Of a stretch of DNA of 47,551 bases, positions 16,911 through 24,732 are shown one piece after another (position 1 is the first letter of the stretch; each line of letters opens with the position of its first letter). The notes beneath the pieces are model-generated. The model had not been told where the DNA came from. It did no database searches and was given only the letters and a program-made list of their open reading frames with translations. Location: assembly GCF_044891285.1 (NCBI RefSeq), contig NZ_JAUIYO010000019.1:1-47551 (forward strand), in the 5' to 3' direction. Position numbers and translations under genes: made by a program. Origin of the DNA: Pseudobacillus lumedeiriae (GTDB lineage: Bacteria > Bacillota > Bacilli > Bacillales > Domibacillaceae).

Positions 16911-17184
16911 CTGTCTAGTGGAGTAATCATGATTCCTCATTCGCTCCTGTCTATGTAGTCTGCAGCTCAACTCCTAAAAGTATCCATCACTCAAACCCTA
17001 TTCAAGACAGGATGGTACGGGCTTTTTTCTCCTGTTCCTTCTTTTTTCACATGCGATTTTTTCTTTTAACAAAAGAATAAAACTGCGGGGGTAAAAGCCG
17101 GAGAAGTGGATATATTATATAGAAATGGGAAAAGTGAGGTTTGAACGGCGCCATACATAGAAAAGAGGAGGTGGAAAAAGAAAG

Positions 17185-17532
17185 ATGGCACTATTATTCC
17201 TTCTTGCAGGGACACTGTTTTTGGGGCTGTATGTACGGCAAAAAAGACAGTCATCAAACTATAAAATAGATCGTGGGATGCTGATTGTAAATAACAGGTT
17301 CAATGAAGTGAACATTCCATTAACAGAGATTGTAGGAGTAGCTAAAATCGGAAAAACAACGAAGCGTTCTTCCGGATTAAAGAGGGAAATACTTTTAGGC
17401 AGACACGAATATGTTGCGGTATTTACTCGTTCAAATGTTTCTTATCTTTTAAAAGTACGAAATGCTAAAACGCTGATCCGGGGATGGAAAGAACAAAATC
17501 CACAAATGCACAAGAAAGCAAAGGTTATATGA
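17185..17532 (+). CDS. Small membrane-anchored PH-like protein
   Basis: This 115-residue protein has one N-terminal hydrophobic segment (about 2-17, LLFLLAGTLFLGLYV) followed by a basic, beta-rich domain (RGMLIVNNRFNEVNIPLTEI, then a KTTKRSSGLKRE loop). The pattern of strands ending in IPLxEIVGV resembles bacterial PH-type domains of the SunI/YnzG group, but this is a fold impression, not a firm match. GAGGAGGTGG lies upstream of ATG 17185. The neighbour at 17912 has a similar IPIHHIDTVVY strand, so the two could be related. It has its own long upstream gap, so it is probably monocistronic. Confidence 0.6.
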   Translation: MALLFLLAGTLFLGLYVRQKRQSSNYKIDRGMLIVNNRFNEVNIPLTEIVGVAKIGKTTKRSSGLKREILLGRHEYVAVFTRSNVSYLLKVRNAKTLIRGWKEQNPQMHKKAKVI

Positions 17533-17584
17533 GCGGCTTCTGCATAATAGAGAAGAAAACAGCCCATTCAAAATTAACTTGTTA

Positions 17585-17666
17585 GACCCTGCCACCGCCA
17601 CGTATCATATACGTAAGTAGGAAACATTCGCTGCACGCATTCGATTGTGAGTGAGGGTCGGACTTT
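17585..17666 (+). ncRNA. Candidate structured RNA ending in a U-run
   Basis: GACCCT (17585-17590) pairs with AGGGTC (17654-17659), which is followed by GGAC and seven Ts. Inside is a hairpin CGTAT-CAT-ATACG, then a 35-base segment with CATTCG twice. This is more elaborate than a simple terminator and does not match a riboswitch class I know. It could be the terminator of the gene ending at 17532 or part of a leader for 17912. Confidence 0.3.
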
Positions 17667-17728
17667 TTTTGAGTCACTTTTGTAGGATTATAAACGATAG
17701 AAAATTGGAAAGCAGCTAAGCAGTTTAG

Positions 17729-17765
17729 TAAAACGAGCGGGAGATGACTCGTTTTATTTTTTTGT
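17729..17765 (+). terminator. Intrinsic terminator
   Basis: TAAAACGAG (17729-17737) and CTCGTTTTA (17748-17756) form a stem followed by TTTTTTT. It is the second hairpin-plus-T-run between the genes at 17532 and 17912. Confidence 0.7.
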
Positions 17766-17911
17766 CCACATAATTGTGTTATTTTATACTATTTTAGTTC
17801 AAAAAATATGTGCACAAGAGCGGAAATGTGGAAAAGTTTTTATTTACAAAATCGTGCAAAGCTGATAGGTTAAACATGACAAATCATATACAACGAAAAA
17901 GAGGGGTATAT

Positions 17912-18226
17912 ATGGCATTCTTTATGAATGAAGACGCAGCTGTTGAGTGTACGGCTACCGATACGGAATATTGCTGGAAAAAGAACATGATTAAAGTTGA
18001 AAACGGGTTTTTAATCAGTAAAGGTCCTATTACGAATGTACGTATTCCTATTCACCACATTGATACAGTTGTTTATTCAATGAATCCAATGAAGCCGACA
18101 ATTATGCCTGGATTGAGAATTATCGGCAGAGGAGCTACGCTTGCAGAAATGGATATCCCTGGAGAATACATTGAAAGTGTTCAAGATTGGCTGCTTCGTG
18201 TCATTGACCGGCAGGCTGACGCTTAA
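17912..18226 (+). CDS. Small PH-like protein of unknown function
   Basis: This 104-residue soluble protein starts at ATG 17912 behind AGAGGGG. An in-frame ATG about 100 bases upstream lacks a ribosome-binding site and adds unlikely sequence. The protein is a run of short strands (MIKVENGFLISKGPITNVRI, then IPIHHIDTVVY, then LRIIGRGATLAEMDIP) ending in a helix (SVQDWLLRVI), consistent with a small PH-type barrel capped by a helix. No signal peptide or membrane segment is visible. I do not recognise a function. Confidence 0.65.
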   Translation: MAFFMNEDAAVECTATDTEYCWKKNMIKVENGFLISKGPITNVRIPIHHIDTVVYSMNPMKPTIMPGLRIIGRGATLAEMDIPGEYIESVQDWLLRVIDRQADA

Positions 18227-18256
18227 TCCCGCGGTATACCCGCGGGGATTTTTTAT
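18227..18256 (+). terminator. Terminator of the PH-like protein gene
   Basis: TCCCGCGG and CCGCGGGGA pair around a short loop and are followed by TTTTTTATTTT, directly after the stop codon at 18224-18226. Confidence 0.8.
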
Positions 18257-18312
18257 TTTATTAAAAGTTCCGCGAAGATTAAAGGATGATATAACGATAA
18301 AAAATAAAAGAC

Positions 18313-18355
18313 TGTCCAAGAAAAGGTAGCTTCACCTGCTTTTGGACAATTTTTA
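18313..18355 (+). terminator. Second hairpin with T-run before the YdjM-like gene
   Basis: TGTCCAA (18313-18319) and the segment ending GGACA (18348) form an imperfect 15-bp stem with three mismatches, followed by ATTTTTA. It directly precedes the TATAAT at 18379, which may serve the next gene. Confidence 0.55.
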
Positions 18356-18415
18356 TATGATAGAGAACATTTGTTTGATATAATAGAAGCAGTTCAGAAG
18401 AAAGGATGTTTGCAA

Positions 18416-19045
18416 GTGAAAGGTTCATCTCATTTAGCGATTGGGGGAGCCGCAGGATTAGGCACTGCGCTTTATTTACAAACGGATCCGCTTACGACTG
18501 CTTCATTAATTGGCATTGGTGCAATCGCTGGTCTTGCGCCGGACTTAGATGTGAACGGAAAACTATCTAACCGGATTACAGTATCAAAGAAATGGCTTAT
18601 TTTATTTTTTGCAATTACCGGCATATTTTTAATCGGTTACAGCTATTTAACATTAACAGGCTTCACCCAGTCGGCAGGTTTTATTGTTGGAATCTGTCTA
18701 ATGGTTTTGCCGCGGCTATTTATCAAACAGCGGACGATGCTTTTTATAACAGGTGCTGTTTTAGGAAGTGCTGCTTGGTATGCGGATATTTTTTGGCTGT
18801 TGTTACTAAGTGTATTTATCATTGTTTCGTCATTTTTATCTCATCGCTCGTTAACTCATTCTTTCATAGGTGCCACGTGCTTTGCAGCAATTGCTTGGCA
18901 GTTCCAACAAAGCGTCGGGCTCGAAGGAAGTTTCCTAACGGCTACAGCTGCCTATCTAAGTCATTTAGTGGCGGATATGAAAATATGGCCGGTAAATAAA
19001 AGGGGCATTAAGTGGTTTCAGCCGTTGTTTAATAAGGAATTCTAA
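18416..19045 (+). CDS. YdjM-type membrane-bound metal-dependent hydrolase
   Basis: This 209-residue membrane protein has the DUF457/YdjM signatures: HLAIGGAAGLG at the N-terminus, GLAPDLDVNGK, FLSHRSLTHSF and HLVADMKIW, a set of conserved His/Asp residues at membrane faces. Members are annotated as metal-dependent hydrolases; the substrate is unknown. I choose GTG 18416 because AAAGGATG lies eight bases upstream; an in-frame TTG at 18371 overlaps the TATAAT at 18379 and would put the promoter inside the gene. It ends three bases before the convergent deacetylase gene. Confidence 0.8.
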   Translation: MKGSSHLAIGGAAGLGTALYLQTDPLTTASLIGIGAIAGLAPDLDVNGKLSNRITVSKKWLILFFAITGIFLIGYSYLTLTGFTQSAGFIVGICLMVLPRLFIKQRTMLFITGAVLGSAAWYADIFWLLLLSVFIIVSSFLSHRSLTHSFIGATCFAAIAWQFQQSVGLEGSFLTATAAYLSHLVADMKIWPVNKRGIKWFQPLFNKEF

Positions 19046-19047
19046 CA

Positions 19048-19812
19048 TTACATTGAGTGTATAGGGAATATGTGTAGTTTATCTTTTTCTATTACCTGGG
19101 CATGATAAATCAATTCAGGAATTGTTACACACTTATAACCATTTTTATCTAAGTAAGTTAATATTGTATCCAAGGCTTCTACCGTTTGGGTGCGATTACC
19201 GCCAGCATCATGAAGGAGGATAATGTCACCGGATTTTACATTTTTAGTGACATGGCTGCTAATTTTATTTGCAGATGGACGCAGCCAATCTTTAGGGTCT
19301 TGATGCCAAGACCACATGACAACTAAGTAATTTTTTTGAACGGCATTACGAATAACTGAGTCATTATATACATCACCAACTGGACGAAAAAGTGACGTCT
19401 CCTTTCCTGTAATATTTTTTATAGTTTGAGCGGTTAAGTCCAGTTCAGTTTTTAATTTTTTAGAATTAGTACTTTTATCGTAAATATGATTATATGTGTG
19501 ATTGCCAACTGCATGATTCTCTTTTACAGTTCTTTTTAAAATATGGGGAAACTTATCAGCATTTTTTCCAGTGACGAAAAAGGTTGCTTTTGCATTATGC
19601 TTGGCTAAGATATCAAGGATTTGTGGAGTATACCTGGGATCTGGCCCATCATCGAAAGTGATTGCAACAAGTTTCGTTTGTGCATTCACTTCCCATACAA
19701 CATGTCCGGACTTTTCAAATTTATCACGGCTGCTTGTATGGGCTTGCGTCCATACAGAAGTGGAAAAATAACTAATCAAAAGAGTACAGACAAAGAAAAT
19801 AGATCTAATCAA
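19048..19812 (-). CDS. Secreted polysaccharide deacetylase
   Basis: This 254-residue NodB-domain deacetylase starts with a signal peptide (MIRSIFFVCTLLISYFSTSV, then WTQAHT). Motif 1 is TFDDGPD (52-58), motif 2 is H105-x3-H109 in GNHTYNH, motif 3 is FRPVGDVYN, motif 4 is DPKDWLRP and motif 5 is ILLHDAGG. The metal ligands (Asp54, His105, His109) are all present, so it should be active on cell-wall peptidoglycan or chitin-like glycans outside the membrane. Motif 3 is slightly unusual, RPVGD instead of RPPYG. The gene is monocistronic, convergent with the YdjM-like gene, with only two bases between the stops. Confidence 0.92.
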   Translation of the reverse strand: MIRSIFFVCTLLISYFSTSVWTQAHTSSRDKFEKSGHVVWEVNAQTKLVAITFDDGPDPRYTPQILDILAKHNAKATFFVTGKNADKFPHILKRTVKENHAVGNHTYNHIYDKSTNSKKLKTELDLTAQTIKNITGKETSLFRPVGDVYNDSVIRNAVQKNYLVVMWSWHQDPKDWLRPSANKISSHVTKNVKSGDIILLHDAGGNRTQTVEALDTILTYLDKNGYKCVTIPELIYHAQVIEKDKLHIFPIHSM

Positions 19813-19994
19813 ACATAATCCCCCCCTAGATATGAGAAATAATATGAGTTAGTTTATGTATTTTAAAAAATAACAACCCCCTTTGCTTATGGTAAAAAAT
19901 ACATTTGTTCAATGGGAGAAGTATCCTGATTTTGTAAGGAGTCATAAGTAGATTACATTATGTGGAAAGTTCAAAAAAAGAAACCAAACTCTGC

Positions 19995-20023
19995 TTGCGC
20001 AAGAGGATAATCACTGCTATACT
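19995..20023 (+). promoter_or_regulatory. Candidate promoter of the ribonucleotide reductase operon
   Basis: TTGCGC (19995-20000), 17 bases, TATACT (20018-20023). It is directly followed by two NrdR-like boxes and then the cobalamin riboswitch. The gap 19813-19994 upstream holds no supported feature. Confidence 0.6.
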
Positions 20024-20030
20024 AATCCGG

Positions 20031-20076
20031 ACACAACATTTAGTGTTTGCTTTTCATTTAAATCAATATTTAGTGT
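20031..20076. promoter_or_regulatory. Two NrdR boxes
   Basis: ACACAACATTTAGTGT (20031-20046) and AATCAATATTTAGTGT (20061-20076) match the NrdR-box consensus ACACWATATATWGTGT at about 14 and 13 of 16 positions. Their starts are 30 bases apart, close to three helical turns, which is the arrangement NrdR binds in other bacteria. They overlap the expected transcription start. NrdR represses RNR genes when dATP is plentiful. Confidence 0.75.
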
Positions 20077-20084
20077 TAAATAGT

Positions 20085-20235
20085 AAAGAGGTGCTGTTGC
20101 AGCTTAATAGGGAATTCGGTGAAAGACCGAAGCTGTCCCCGCAACTGTAAGTGTAGACGATCGCGGCTGAACCCACTGTCTTACGACGGGAAGGAACGCG
20201 AAAGGAAGAAGCACGAGCCAGGAGACCTGCCTTTT
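20085..20235 (+). ncRNA. Cobalamin riboswitch
   Basis: Visible conserved parts in order are AGAGGTGCTGTTGC, the GGGAA plus GGTGAAAGACC hairpin, GCTGTCCCCGCAACTGTAA, and the B12 box GCCAGGAGACCTGCC (20217-20231). These define the AdoCbl-type class. The conserved core ends near 20235 and the switch runs on into an expression platform ending in the terminator at 20376-20405. High cobalamin should stop transcription before the class I RNR genes. Confidence 0.95.
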
Positions 20236-20375
20236 TATAGCGTTTGATCTTCTTCGGGAGTTGGGAAGGCAGCGCGAGGAAAACGAAAATCTCTTTCATA
20301 CAGACATTCTTTTTTATACATTCAGAATCAGTCTGTTCAATTTTTTATTTAAGAGTGCCTTTCTTCGCCCTGATC

Positions 20376-20405
20376 CCATCTTTCATTTGGAAAGATGGTT
20401 TTTTT
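20376..20405 (+). terminator. Riboswitch expression-platform terminator
   Basis: CCATCTTTC (20376-20384) and GAAAGATGG (20390-20398) with a 5-base loop are followed by seven Ts. It lies 50 bases before the RNR start codon, so it only makes sense as a conditional terminator. Confidence 0.85.
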
Positions 20406-20454
20406 ATGGAAAAAATCACTTTCTAAACTATTTATTTGTTTAGGAGGAATAAAC

Positions 20455-22680
20455 ATGATTGAGACAGTACAGAGCATTGCGGAAGAGGTTCTTGAGGAAA
20501 TTCAATCGGAATTTCCAACTATTGGACTAGCGGACTATCAGAAAAAAGTGAGAGACACGTTGCATACGAGAGAAGAGTGGACAGAAGAACAAACACAACA
20601 GCTGCTTCTCCATGCAGCGGTCGAGCGGATCACAAGCGAAGAGCCCAATTGGACATTTATAGCGGCTCGTCTGTATTTAAAACAGCTTTACAAACAAGCC
20701 GCCAAAACGCGGGGAGAAGCAGGAAGTGCGTATGGAAACTTTCTAGAGCTTATTCATTTGTTAATCAAAGATGGAGTATATGATTCGCAGTTAATCGCTG
20801 CTTATACGGAAGATGAGATCAATGAATTAGGGAAAGTGATCGATCCGGACAAAGATCAATTATTTACATACATCGGAATTGTTACGTTAAGTGAGCGGTA
20901 TTTAGCTCATACGCTGAACAAACAAACGGCAGAGCTCCCACAGGAAAGATGGCTTATGATTGCGATGACTTTAATGATGAACGAACGCAGGGATCAGCGT
21001 TTACAGTACGTCAAAGAAGCGTATTGGGCACTTTCTAATTTATATATGACAACAGCTACTCCAACGCTTGCTAATGCGGGCAAGTCATACGGTCAGCTGT
21101 CCAGCTGTTTCATTGATACGGTCGACGACAGTCTGCAGGGCATTTTTGATGCGAATACAGATGCGGCAAACTTAAGCAAAAACGGTGGGGGCCTTGGCAT
21201 TTATCTAGGGAAAATCCGCAGCCAGGGAAGTGATATTAAAGGGTTTAAAAATGTAAGCTCGGGTGTGATTCCTTGGATGAAGCAGCTAAATAATACAGCC
21301 GTGTCGGTTGACCAGCTCGGTCAGCGGCAAGGGGCGATCGCTGTCTACCTGGATATTTGGCATAAGGATATCTTTTCGTTCTTGGAAACTCGATTGAATA
21401 ACGGAGATGAACGCCGTCGAACACATGATTTATTTACCGGTGTATCGATACCAGACATATTTATGGAAGCAGTAGACAATCGAGGAGACTGGCATTTGTT
21501 CGACCCGCATGAAGTCAGAAAAGTCATGGGTTATTCTCTTGAAGATTCATTCGATGAAAAGCAAGGAGAAGGAACGTTTAGAAAGAGATACATGGAATGT
21601 GCCTCACATCCGCAACTTAGCAAAAAAACCGTGCCGGCCATCGAGATTATGAAAGCGATCATGATTTCTCAGCTGGAAACTGGTACGCCTTACATGTTTT
21701 ATCGGGATACGGTCAATCGGGCGAATCCGAATAAGCATGAAGGGATGATTTATGCAAGCAATTTATGTACAGAAATTTGCCAAAATATGAGTCCAACCGT
21801 TGTTGTAGAAGAAAAAACGGAAGATGGAAAAATCATCATTACGAAAGATCCCGGCGATTATGTGGTGTGTAATTTATCGTCCATTTCATTAGCCCGGACA
21901 GTGATGGATGGTGTACTTGAGCGATTAATTCCGATTCAAGTGAGAATGCTTGATAACGTCATTGATATTAATACGATCCCTGTTTTACAGGCGCAGCTGA
22001 CGAATCAAAAATATCGGGGCATCGGGCTCGGAACATTTGGATGGCATCATATGCTCGCTTTAAAAGGATTGAGCTGGGAGTCGGAAGAAGCGGTACAGTA
22101 TTGTGATGAATTATATGAACAAATTGCCTTTTTAACGATTCAGGCAAGCGCGGAGCTGGCGGAGGAAAAAGGAGAATATCCAGTCTTTCGAGGTTCGGAC
22201 TGGGAGAACGGCGTGTATTTTGAACAGAGAGGATACGGAGGTTCAAAATGGCAGCAGCTGAAAGAAAAAGTAAAACAGTCTGGTATGAGAAACGGCTATT
22301 TGCTCGCGGTCGCTCCAAACTCATCTACGGCACTCATTGCCGGTTCAACAGCGGGAATTGATCCTATTTTTCGTAAAGAGTATATGGAAGAGAAGAAGAA
22401 TTATAAAATACCAGTCACTGCTCCTGATTTATCAGCTCAAACGACTTGGTATTATAAGTCTGTTTATTTCATTGATCAGCATTGGAGCATTCGCCAGAAT
22501 GCCAAGCGCCAGCGCCACATTGACCAAGCGGTGTCATTTAATTTATATGTGCGCAATGATATTAAAGCAAAAGCATTGCTGGAGCTGCACATCGATGCGT
22601 GGCAGTCAGGATTAAAGACAACGTATTACGTGCGGTCAACCGCGTCGGATATAGAGGAATGCGAAAGTTGCCATTCGTAA
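20455..22680 (+). CDS. nrdA: Class I ribonucleoside-diphosphate reductase, alpha subunit
   Basis: This 741-residue protein reduces ribonucleoside diphosphates to deoxyribonucleotides with the beta subunit encoded downstream. Active-site residues are present: Cys218 in QLSSCFI, Asn436/Cys438/Glu440 in ASNLCTEI, Cys472 in YVVCNLSS, and the C-terminal redox pair Cys736/Cys739 in ECESCHS. No N-terminal ATP-cone is visible, so dATP feedback by that route is unlikely. Start ATG 20455 is set by TTTAGGAGG. No nrdI lies between the two genes, so the symbol nrdA rather than nrdE is a choice, not proof. It is controlled by the riboswitch and NrdR boxes upstream. Confidence 0.94.
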   Translation: MIETVQSIAEEVLEEIQSEFPTIGLADYQKKVRDTLHTREEWTEEQTQQLLLHAAVERITSEEPNWTFIAARLYLKQLYKQAAKTRGEAGSAYGNFLELIHLLIKDGVYDSQLIAAYTEDEINELGKVIDPDKDQLFTYIGIVTLSERYLAHTLNKQTAELPQERWLMIAMTLMMNERRDQRLQYVKEAYWALSNLYMTTATPTLANAGKSYGQLSSCFIDTVDDSLQGIFDANTDAANLSKNGGGLGIYLGKIRSQGSDIKGFKNVSSGVIPWMKQLNNTAVSVDQLGQRQGAIAVYLDIWHKDIFSFLETRLNNGDERRRTHDLFTGVSIPDIFMEAVDNRGDWHLFDPHEVRKVMGYSLEDSFDEKQGEGTFRKRYMECASHPQLSKKTVPAIEIMKAIMISQLETGTPYMFYRDTVNRANPNKHEGMIYASNLCTEICQNMSPTVVVEEKTEDGKIIITKDPGDYVVCNLSSISLARTVMDGVLERLIPIQVRMLDNVIDINTIPVLQAQLTNQKYRGIGLGTFGWHHMLALKGLSWESEEAVQYCDELYEQIAFLTIQASAELAEEKGEYPVFRGSDWENGVYFEQRGYGGSKWQQLKEKVKQSGMRNGYLLAVAPNSSTALIAGSTAGIDPIFRKEYMEEKKNYKIPVTAPDLSAQTTWYYKSVYFIDQHWSIRQNAKRQRHIDQAVSFNLYVRNDIKAKALLELHIDAWQSGLKTTYYVRSTASDIEECESCHS

Positions 22681-22693
22681 GGGGGAAAATAGG

Positions 22694-23728
22694 ATGAAAC
22701 TTGCTAAAAGAAAGATCATTGATCACAGTGCGCCTAACCGTTCAACGGCGATTATTAATGGAAGCAGCTCAAATATTTTAAACTGGGACGATGTCCGCTT
22801 TAGCTGGGCATACCCAAAATATAAAAGAATGCTGGCCAACTTTTGGACACCGTTTGAAATTAATATGACAAAAGACCGTCAGCAATTCAGTGAGCTGACA
22901 CCTGATGAAAGGAATGCCTTTTTGAAAATCATCGGGCTGTTAGCTTTGCTTGACAGCATTCAAACCGACTATGCCGGCAGGGCGGCTGATTATTTAACCG
23001 ATTCAAGCTTACATGCTTTAATGATTATCCTTGCCCAGCAGGAAGTCGTGCACAACCATTCCTACAGCTATGTATTATCAAGTGTGGCTGATAAGAAAAC
23101 ACAGGATGAAGTCTTTGACTTTTGGCGGACAGAGCCAATTCTTCAGGAACGTAATGCTTTTGTCACAAAAGGGTATGAAGCGTTTGCGAATGAACCGACT
23201 GTTGAACATTTTCTGAAGTCTATCATTTATGATGTTATACTAGAAGGCCTATTCTTTTACTCAGGGTTTGCCTTTTTCTATAATTTGGCCCGCAATCAAA
23301 AGATGATCGCGACAAGCACGATGATTAATTACATTAATCGCGATGAACAGCTTCATGTCGGATTGTTTGAAAAGATTTTTAAAGAAGTGCTGAACGAATA
23401 TCCAGAGTACGATACAGAAGAGCTGCACGCGTATGGACAGGAAGCGTTTCGCCAGGCAGCCCAATTAGAAATTGAATGGGGCCGATCAATTATTGGTCAT
23501 AAAATAGACGGCATTCAAATGAACGAATTGGAAAGCTATATTAAATTTATGGCAAATAAACGTGCGGAACAGCTTGGTTTTTCTGCTCCGTTTGCAGGTT
23601 ACCGGACAAATCCTATGCGCTGGATCGTTGCTTATCAAGAAGTGGATCTCGGCAAAACAGATTTCTTTGAACAAAAGTCCCGAGCCTATACGAAGACGAG
23701 TGAAGCGAACGGGTTTGATGAATTGTAA
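22694..23728 (+). CDS. nrdB: Class I ribonucleotide reductase, beta (radical) subunit
   Basis: This 344-residue ferritin-like protein carries the di-metal site and tyrosyl radical for the alpha subunit. Ligands read by alignment to known subunits are Asp87 (LALLDSIQ), Glu117 and His120 (QQEVVHNH), Glu184 (VILEGLFF), Glu218 and His221 (NRDEQLHVG). Tyr124, four residues after His120, matches the radical tyrosine. It is therefore a normal tyrosyl-radical type, not a Tyr-less class Ic. It lies 13 bases after the alpha gene on the same transcript, with GGGGGAAAATAGG upstream of the ATG. Symbol nrdF is equally possible. Confidence 0.93.
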   Translation: MKLAKRKIIDHSAPNRSTAIINGSSSNILNWDDVRFSWAYPKYKRMLANFWTPFEINMTKDRQQFSELTPDERNAFLKIIGLLALLDSIQTDYAGRAADYLTDSSLHALMIILAQQEVVHNHSYSYVLSSVADKKTQDEVFDFWRTEPILQERNAFVTKGYEAFANEPTVEHFLKSIIYDVILEGLFFYSGFAFFYNLARNQKMIATSTMINYINRDEQLHVGLFEKIFKEVLNEYPEYDTEELHAYGQEAFRQAAQLEIEWGRSIIGHKIDGIQMNELESYIKFMANKRAEQLGFSAPFAGYRTNPMRWIVAYQEVDLGKTDFFEQKSRAYTKTSEANGFDEL

Positions 23729-23740
23729 ATAAGATAAGCG

Positions 23741-23826
23741 AGAGGTTGACTCAAAAGTCCATCCCTCCACTAGCCATGTGTGGCTAGTGGAGGGACTTAC
23801 ACACTTTGGAGTTAACCTCTGTTTTT
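23741..23826 (+). terminator. Long hairpin terminator after the RNR operon
   Basis: An 80-base imperfect inverted repeat (outer arms AGAGGTTGACTC and the segment ending AACCTCT; inner arms of 15 perfect bases, TCCCTCCACTAGCCA) is followed by GTTTTTG. It is much longer than a normal terminator and may be a dispersed repeat used as one. Confidence 0.7.
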
Positions 23827-23891
23827 GTTGTTGGAAAAACAAATAAGTGGTTCTAATTTTAAAAGTTTCGGGTAAAAATAAAAACAAAGCA

Positions 23892-23952
23892 TTGACAGAT
23901 TTTTATATCTGTTATACATTATAAAAACAAAAAATATATTGTTATATAACAG
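23892..23952 (+). promoter_or_regulatory. Promoter with overlapping operator-like dyads
   Basis: TTGACA (23892-23897), 17 bases, TACATT (23915-23920). The dyad ACAGAT-N6-ATCTGT (23895-23912) covers the spacer, and CTGTTATA (23909-23916) pairs with TATAACAG (23945-23952). Three related half-sites over a consensus -35 suggest repression by an unknown dimeric regulator. Confidence 0.55.
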
Positions 23953-23966
23953 AAGGAGGAGAAAGG

Positions 23967-24104
23967 ATGGAAATGCACTGGGAAGCCTATGAACAGTACA
24001 TGGAAACGTGTAAAAATTATGAAATGGAATCGATTAGCTTTTATCAATTTATTGAGCATTTAACAGAAGAACAGCTGCAGGAATATTGTAAGAATGACAT
24101 TTAA
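23967..24104 (+). CDS. Small acidic protein of 45 residues
   Basis: ATG 23967 follows AGAAGGAGGAGAAAGG, a very strong ribosome-binding site, and has a consensus promoter 50 bases upstream. The product begins MEMHWEAYEQYMETC and ends EQLQEYCKNDI; it is acidic, predicted helical, rich in Tyr and Glu and has two cysteines. I do not recognise a family. A bidirectional terminator follows at 24153. The strong signals make it a real gene despite its size. Confidence 0.6.
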   Translation: MEMHWEAYEQYMETCKNYEMESISFYQFIEHLTEEQLQEYCKNDI

Positions 24105-24152
24105 ATAAAGGAAGTGGTTATGACGGATACTTTAGTGGAAGCAATAAATGAA

Positions 24153-24195
24153 CCCCCGCGGGCAAAAGTATATTCATTTGCAGGCGGGGGCTTTT
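24153..24195. terminator. Bidirectional terminator
   Basis: CCCCCGC (24153-24159) and GCGGGGG (24184-24190) with CTTTTTATATT after it on the plus strand. It serves the small gene at 23967 and, read on the minus strand, the DUF6509 gene ending at 24200. Confidence 0.75.
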
Positions 24196-24199
24196 TATA

Positions 24200-24505
24200 T
24201 TATTCTGCTTCTTCCGTTTCTTCAGCAGGAAGATGTTCCCCGCAATACACCGCTACAAGATTTTCTTCCTCTTCCTCCAATTCAAAATCGAGGACATTGC
24301 CAGTGGCCCGGTCATGCAGGTGGTAATGAATGACCTTTTCCTCGTCTCCATCCACTAAATAAAGAACACGGATATAAAATCCTGCCTCTGAATACAGTTC
24401 ATCGTCTTCATCCACATTTGCGTATAGTTGAAATTCAAATCTTTCCCCAGTGAGCATTCCGAATGGGTCTTCCAGCCATTCCACTGTATGATGTGTAATA
24501 TTCAT
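24200..24505 (-). CDS. DUF6509-like small acidic protein
   Basis: This 101-residue protein begins MNITHHTVEWLEDPFGMLTG and contains GFYIRVLYLVDGDEEKVIHY, followed by a highly acidic tail (DFELEEEEE and AEETEEAE). The opening and the EDDELYSEAGFYIRV block match my memory of a small Bacillus family annotated DUF6509, of unknown function. No signal peptide or membrane segment is present. A terminator lies just beyond its stop. Function cannot be inferred. Confidence 0.75.
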   Translation of the reverse strand: MNITHHTVEWLEDPFGMLTGERFEFQLYANVDEDDELYSEAGFYIRVLYLVDGDEEKVIHYHLHDRATGNVLDFELEEEEENLVAVYCGEHLPAEETEEAE

Positions 24506-24732
24506 TTCGTTATCCGTCCTTCGAAAGTAGTATAAGTCTGATTTATTTTAACACAACTTTCCTGCAGCGGCATCATGGATTCTTTCGCCTGAAAATGGAG
24601 GTATGATTACGGGAAAATTGGTCTACACTTAGTAATGGAATTTACAGGAAGTACTTTGAATTCCATCATCGTTTATTATAATAAATGAGGGGTACACACA
24701 AAAGAAATTGAAAGAAAGCGAAGGAGCGAAAA

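Noticed and set aside
24114..24326. Plus-strand reading frame across the DUF6509 gene
   Set aside because: It runs through a strong terminator hairpin and opposes a better-supported gene on the minus strand.
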